Of a stretch of DNA of 7,702 nucleotides, positions 6,574-7,702 are shown one piece after another. The translations under genes were made by a program, and so were the position numbers. The stretch lies in contig CAKTKM010000067.1 in NCBI GenBank assembly GCA_934569425.1, positions 1 through 7,702 on the forward strand. Reading direction: 5' to 3'. The stretch's first letter is position 1. Every line of letters begins with the position of its first letter. Source of the stretch: an uncultured Oscillospiraceae bacterium (GTDB lineage Bacteria > Bacillota > Clostridia > Oscillospirales > Oscillospiraceae). The notes under the pieces were generated by a model. It made no database searches and was not told the DNA's origin. It saw only the letters and a program-made list of their open reading frames with translations.

Positions 6574-7506
6574 ATGAAAGAACAGCTTTTGCGGCAGCTG
6601 CACAGCGTGAAAAGCATGTCCATCGTGGGCATGTGCAAGAATGCCGGAAAGACCACCATGCTCAATTGGCTCTTGCAGCAGGGACGGCTGCAGGGTACTC
6701 TCGGCCTGACCTCCATCGGCCGCGACGGTGAATCCACCGACGTGGTCACCGGCACCGAGAAGCCCGGCATTTTCGTGCGGGAGGGAACACTGATCGCCAC
6801 CGCCCGGGACATGCTGCGTCTCGGCGATATTACCCAGGAGATCCTGATGACCACCGGGATCCCCACCCCGCTGGGGGAGGTGGTGATCCTCCGCGCCCGC
6901 AGCGCCGGATACGTTCAGCTGGCGGGACCCTCCATCACCACCCAGCTGAAAACCGTCTCCCGTGAGTTCTTCGAGCTGGGTGCCGACGTTTCCATCATCG
7001 ACGGCGCACTGGGACGCAAGAGCCTCGGCGCCCGCGCCGTGGCCGAGGGCGTCATCCTCTGCACCGGCGCCAGCTACGATATGAATATGGATAAAGTGGT
7101 GTCCGACACCGCCCACATCTACCATCTGATGAACCTGCCCAAGGCGGACGTTCTGCCGCCGGAGGCCACGGAGGGTCTCGAGAAGTGCTGGCGGGAGAAC
7201 GGCGCTGCCCTCGTCACCGGCGCGCTGACCGACAGCATGGTGCTGCCCCTGCTGCGCAGCGGCGTGCTGCGCAATGGCCGTCTGGTGGTGAAGGACCCCA
7301 GCAAGGTGCTGCTGAAGAGCGATACCCTGGATAAGCTGGCCACCCGCGGCGTTGCCCTGGAAACGGAGGAGGCCGCCCGTACCCTGTGCGTCACCGTCAA
7401 CCCCGTGTCCGCTTATGGCTGGCGCTTTGACAAGGATGCCTTTATGGCCGCCATGACCGCCGCCGTGGACGCGCCGGTCATCAACGTGAAGGAGGAATTA
7501 CTATGA
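6574..7506 (+). CDS. kamB: P-loop NTPase, KamB-like (putative aminomutase reactivase subunit)
   Basis: A 310-residue soluble protein. Near the N-terminus is SIVGMCKNAGKTTMLNWLL (16-34), an altered Walker A: K26 and T27 of GKT are kept, but the first glycine of the normal GxxxxGK spacing is M20, with G19 one step earlier. VSIIDGALGRKS (139-150) is a plausible Walker B region, and VNPVSAYGW (275-283) lies near the end. The pattern, and the coupled MutS-like gene downstream, recall KamB of lysine-fermenting Clostridia, annotated as a subunit reactivating B12-dependent lysine 5,6-aminomutase. The family match is from memory of motifs and synteny, and the aminomutase genes themselves are not in the window, so it could serve another aminomutase. 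The ATG at 6574 has AAGGAG seven bases upstream; an ATG at 6547 was rejected for lack of one. It overlaps the next gene by four bases (ATGA). Confidence 0.65.
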   Translation: MKEQLLRQLHSVKSMSIVGMCKNAGKTTMLNWLLQQGRLQGTLGLTSIGRDGESTDVVTGTEKPGIFVREGTLIATARDMLRLGDITQEILMTTGIPTPLGEVVILRARSAGYVQLAGPSITTQLKTVSREFFELGADVSIIDGALGRKSLGARAVAEGVILCTGASYDMNMDKVVSDTAHIYHLMNLPKADVLPPEATEGLEKCWRENGAALVTGALTDSMVLPLLRSGVLRNGRLVVKDPSKVLLKSDTLDKLATRGVALETEEAARTLCVTVNPVSAYGWRFDKDAFMAAMTAAVDAPVINVKEELL

Positions 7507-7702
7507 TCACCGTATCCTTTGATGAAAAGGTCAAGATCGGCCTGCAATACGCGCTGGAGACGCTCCACGGCTGCTCTCCCTTCGGACTGGAGCGGATCCG
7601 CCGCCTGCGGTTCTACGCCCCCGATGAGCGGGAAGCGCTGGAGACGGAGCTGTATAACGTGAAGGCGCTGGCCGGCCACAGCGAGGAGCTGAAGGATACC
7701 TT
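7503..7702 (+). CDS. kamC: MutS-related KamC-like ATPase, N-terminal part (partial)
   Basis: Only the first 66 codons are present; the reading frame runs off the window. It begins with ATG inside the ATGA overlap with the stop of the preceding gene and has AAGGAGG (7489-7495) seven bases upstream, inside the kamB-like coding region, so translation is probably coupled. The visible stretch reads VGL-type helix content (KIGLQYALETLHGCSPFGLE, 12-31), then a basic segment and RFYAPDEREALETELYNV, which resembles the start of MutS-related proteins (SPFG, then a helical linker with paired charged residues) rather than a true MutS mismatch-binding domain. In lysine fermenters the partner of KamB is such a MutS-like ATPase. 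The ATPase domain is beyond the window, so the call is supported mainly by its place after the KamB-like gene. Confidence 0.6.
   Translation, partial: MITVSFDEKVKIGLQYALETLHGCSPFGLERIRRLRFYAPDEREALETELYNVKALAGHSEELKDT

Noticed and set aside
6202..7125. A 307-codon minus-strand open frame across the divergent promoter region
   Set aside because: It crosses both promoters, overlaps nnrD in another frame and the kamB-like gene antisense, and shows no family motifs.

Overview
The window looks like chromosomal DNA of a GC-rich anaerobic Clostridia member, most likely Oscillospiraceae (Oscillibacter/Flavonifractor/Intestinimonas-like). This is inferred from strong AAGGAGG ribosome binding sites, GC-rich third codon positions in the housekeeping genes, a SipW-type signal peptide of the kind common in gut Clostridia, an alr operon carrying a LolA/GerS-like lipoprotein, and a gene pair resembling the lysine 5,6-aminomutase reactivase genes. 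Assignment to a genus is not possible from the sequence alone.

Layout. (1) 1-144: the 3' end of an NADP-type glutamate dehydrogenase gene on the plus strand, closed by a strong terminator. (2) 281-1279, minus: a type I-beta DAHP synthase (first step of aromatic amino acid synthesis) with its own promoter and terminator. (3) 1280-1716: a 437-base intergenic region holding two divergent promoters. It also holds a structured leader of about 215 nt with two hairpins that share one arm. (4) 1717-3678, plus: a 653-residue secreted protein with a SipW-type signal peptide, a TasA/camelysin-like domain, a beta-sandwich-like middle and a C-terminal beta-helix-like region. Its base composition is lower in GC than its neighbours, most strongly in the last third. 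(5) 3746-6412, minus: a three-gene operon, nnrD, then a lipoprotein gene, then alr (NAD(P)HX repair, LolA/GerS-like lipoprotein, alanine racemase), read from an extended -10 promoter and ending in a bidirectional terminator shared with the convergent surface-protein gene. (6) 6574 to the end, plus: a P-loop protein resembling KamB, translationally coupled by an ATGA overlap to the start of a MutS-related KamC-like protein that runs off the window.

How the genes relate. Most are independent transcription units. GdhA and the DAHP synthase belong to central nitrogen and amino acid metabolism. The nnrD-lipoprotein-alr cluster resembles the ydcC-alr and gerS-alr2 arrangements known from spore formers, linking alanine racemase to an envelope lipoprotein. 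The KamB/KamC-like pair suggests that B12/PLP-dependent aminomutase (amino acid fermentation) genes lie just downstream. No mobile element, CRISPR array, tRNA or rRNA was seen. The best candidates for something new are the surface-protein gene with its switch-like leader, and the P-loop/MutS-like pair.
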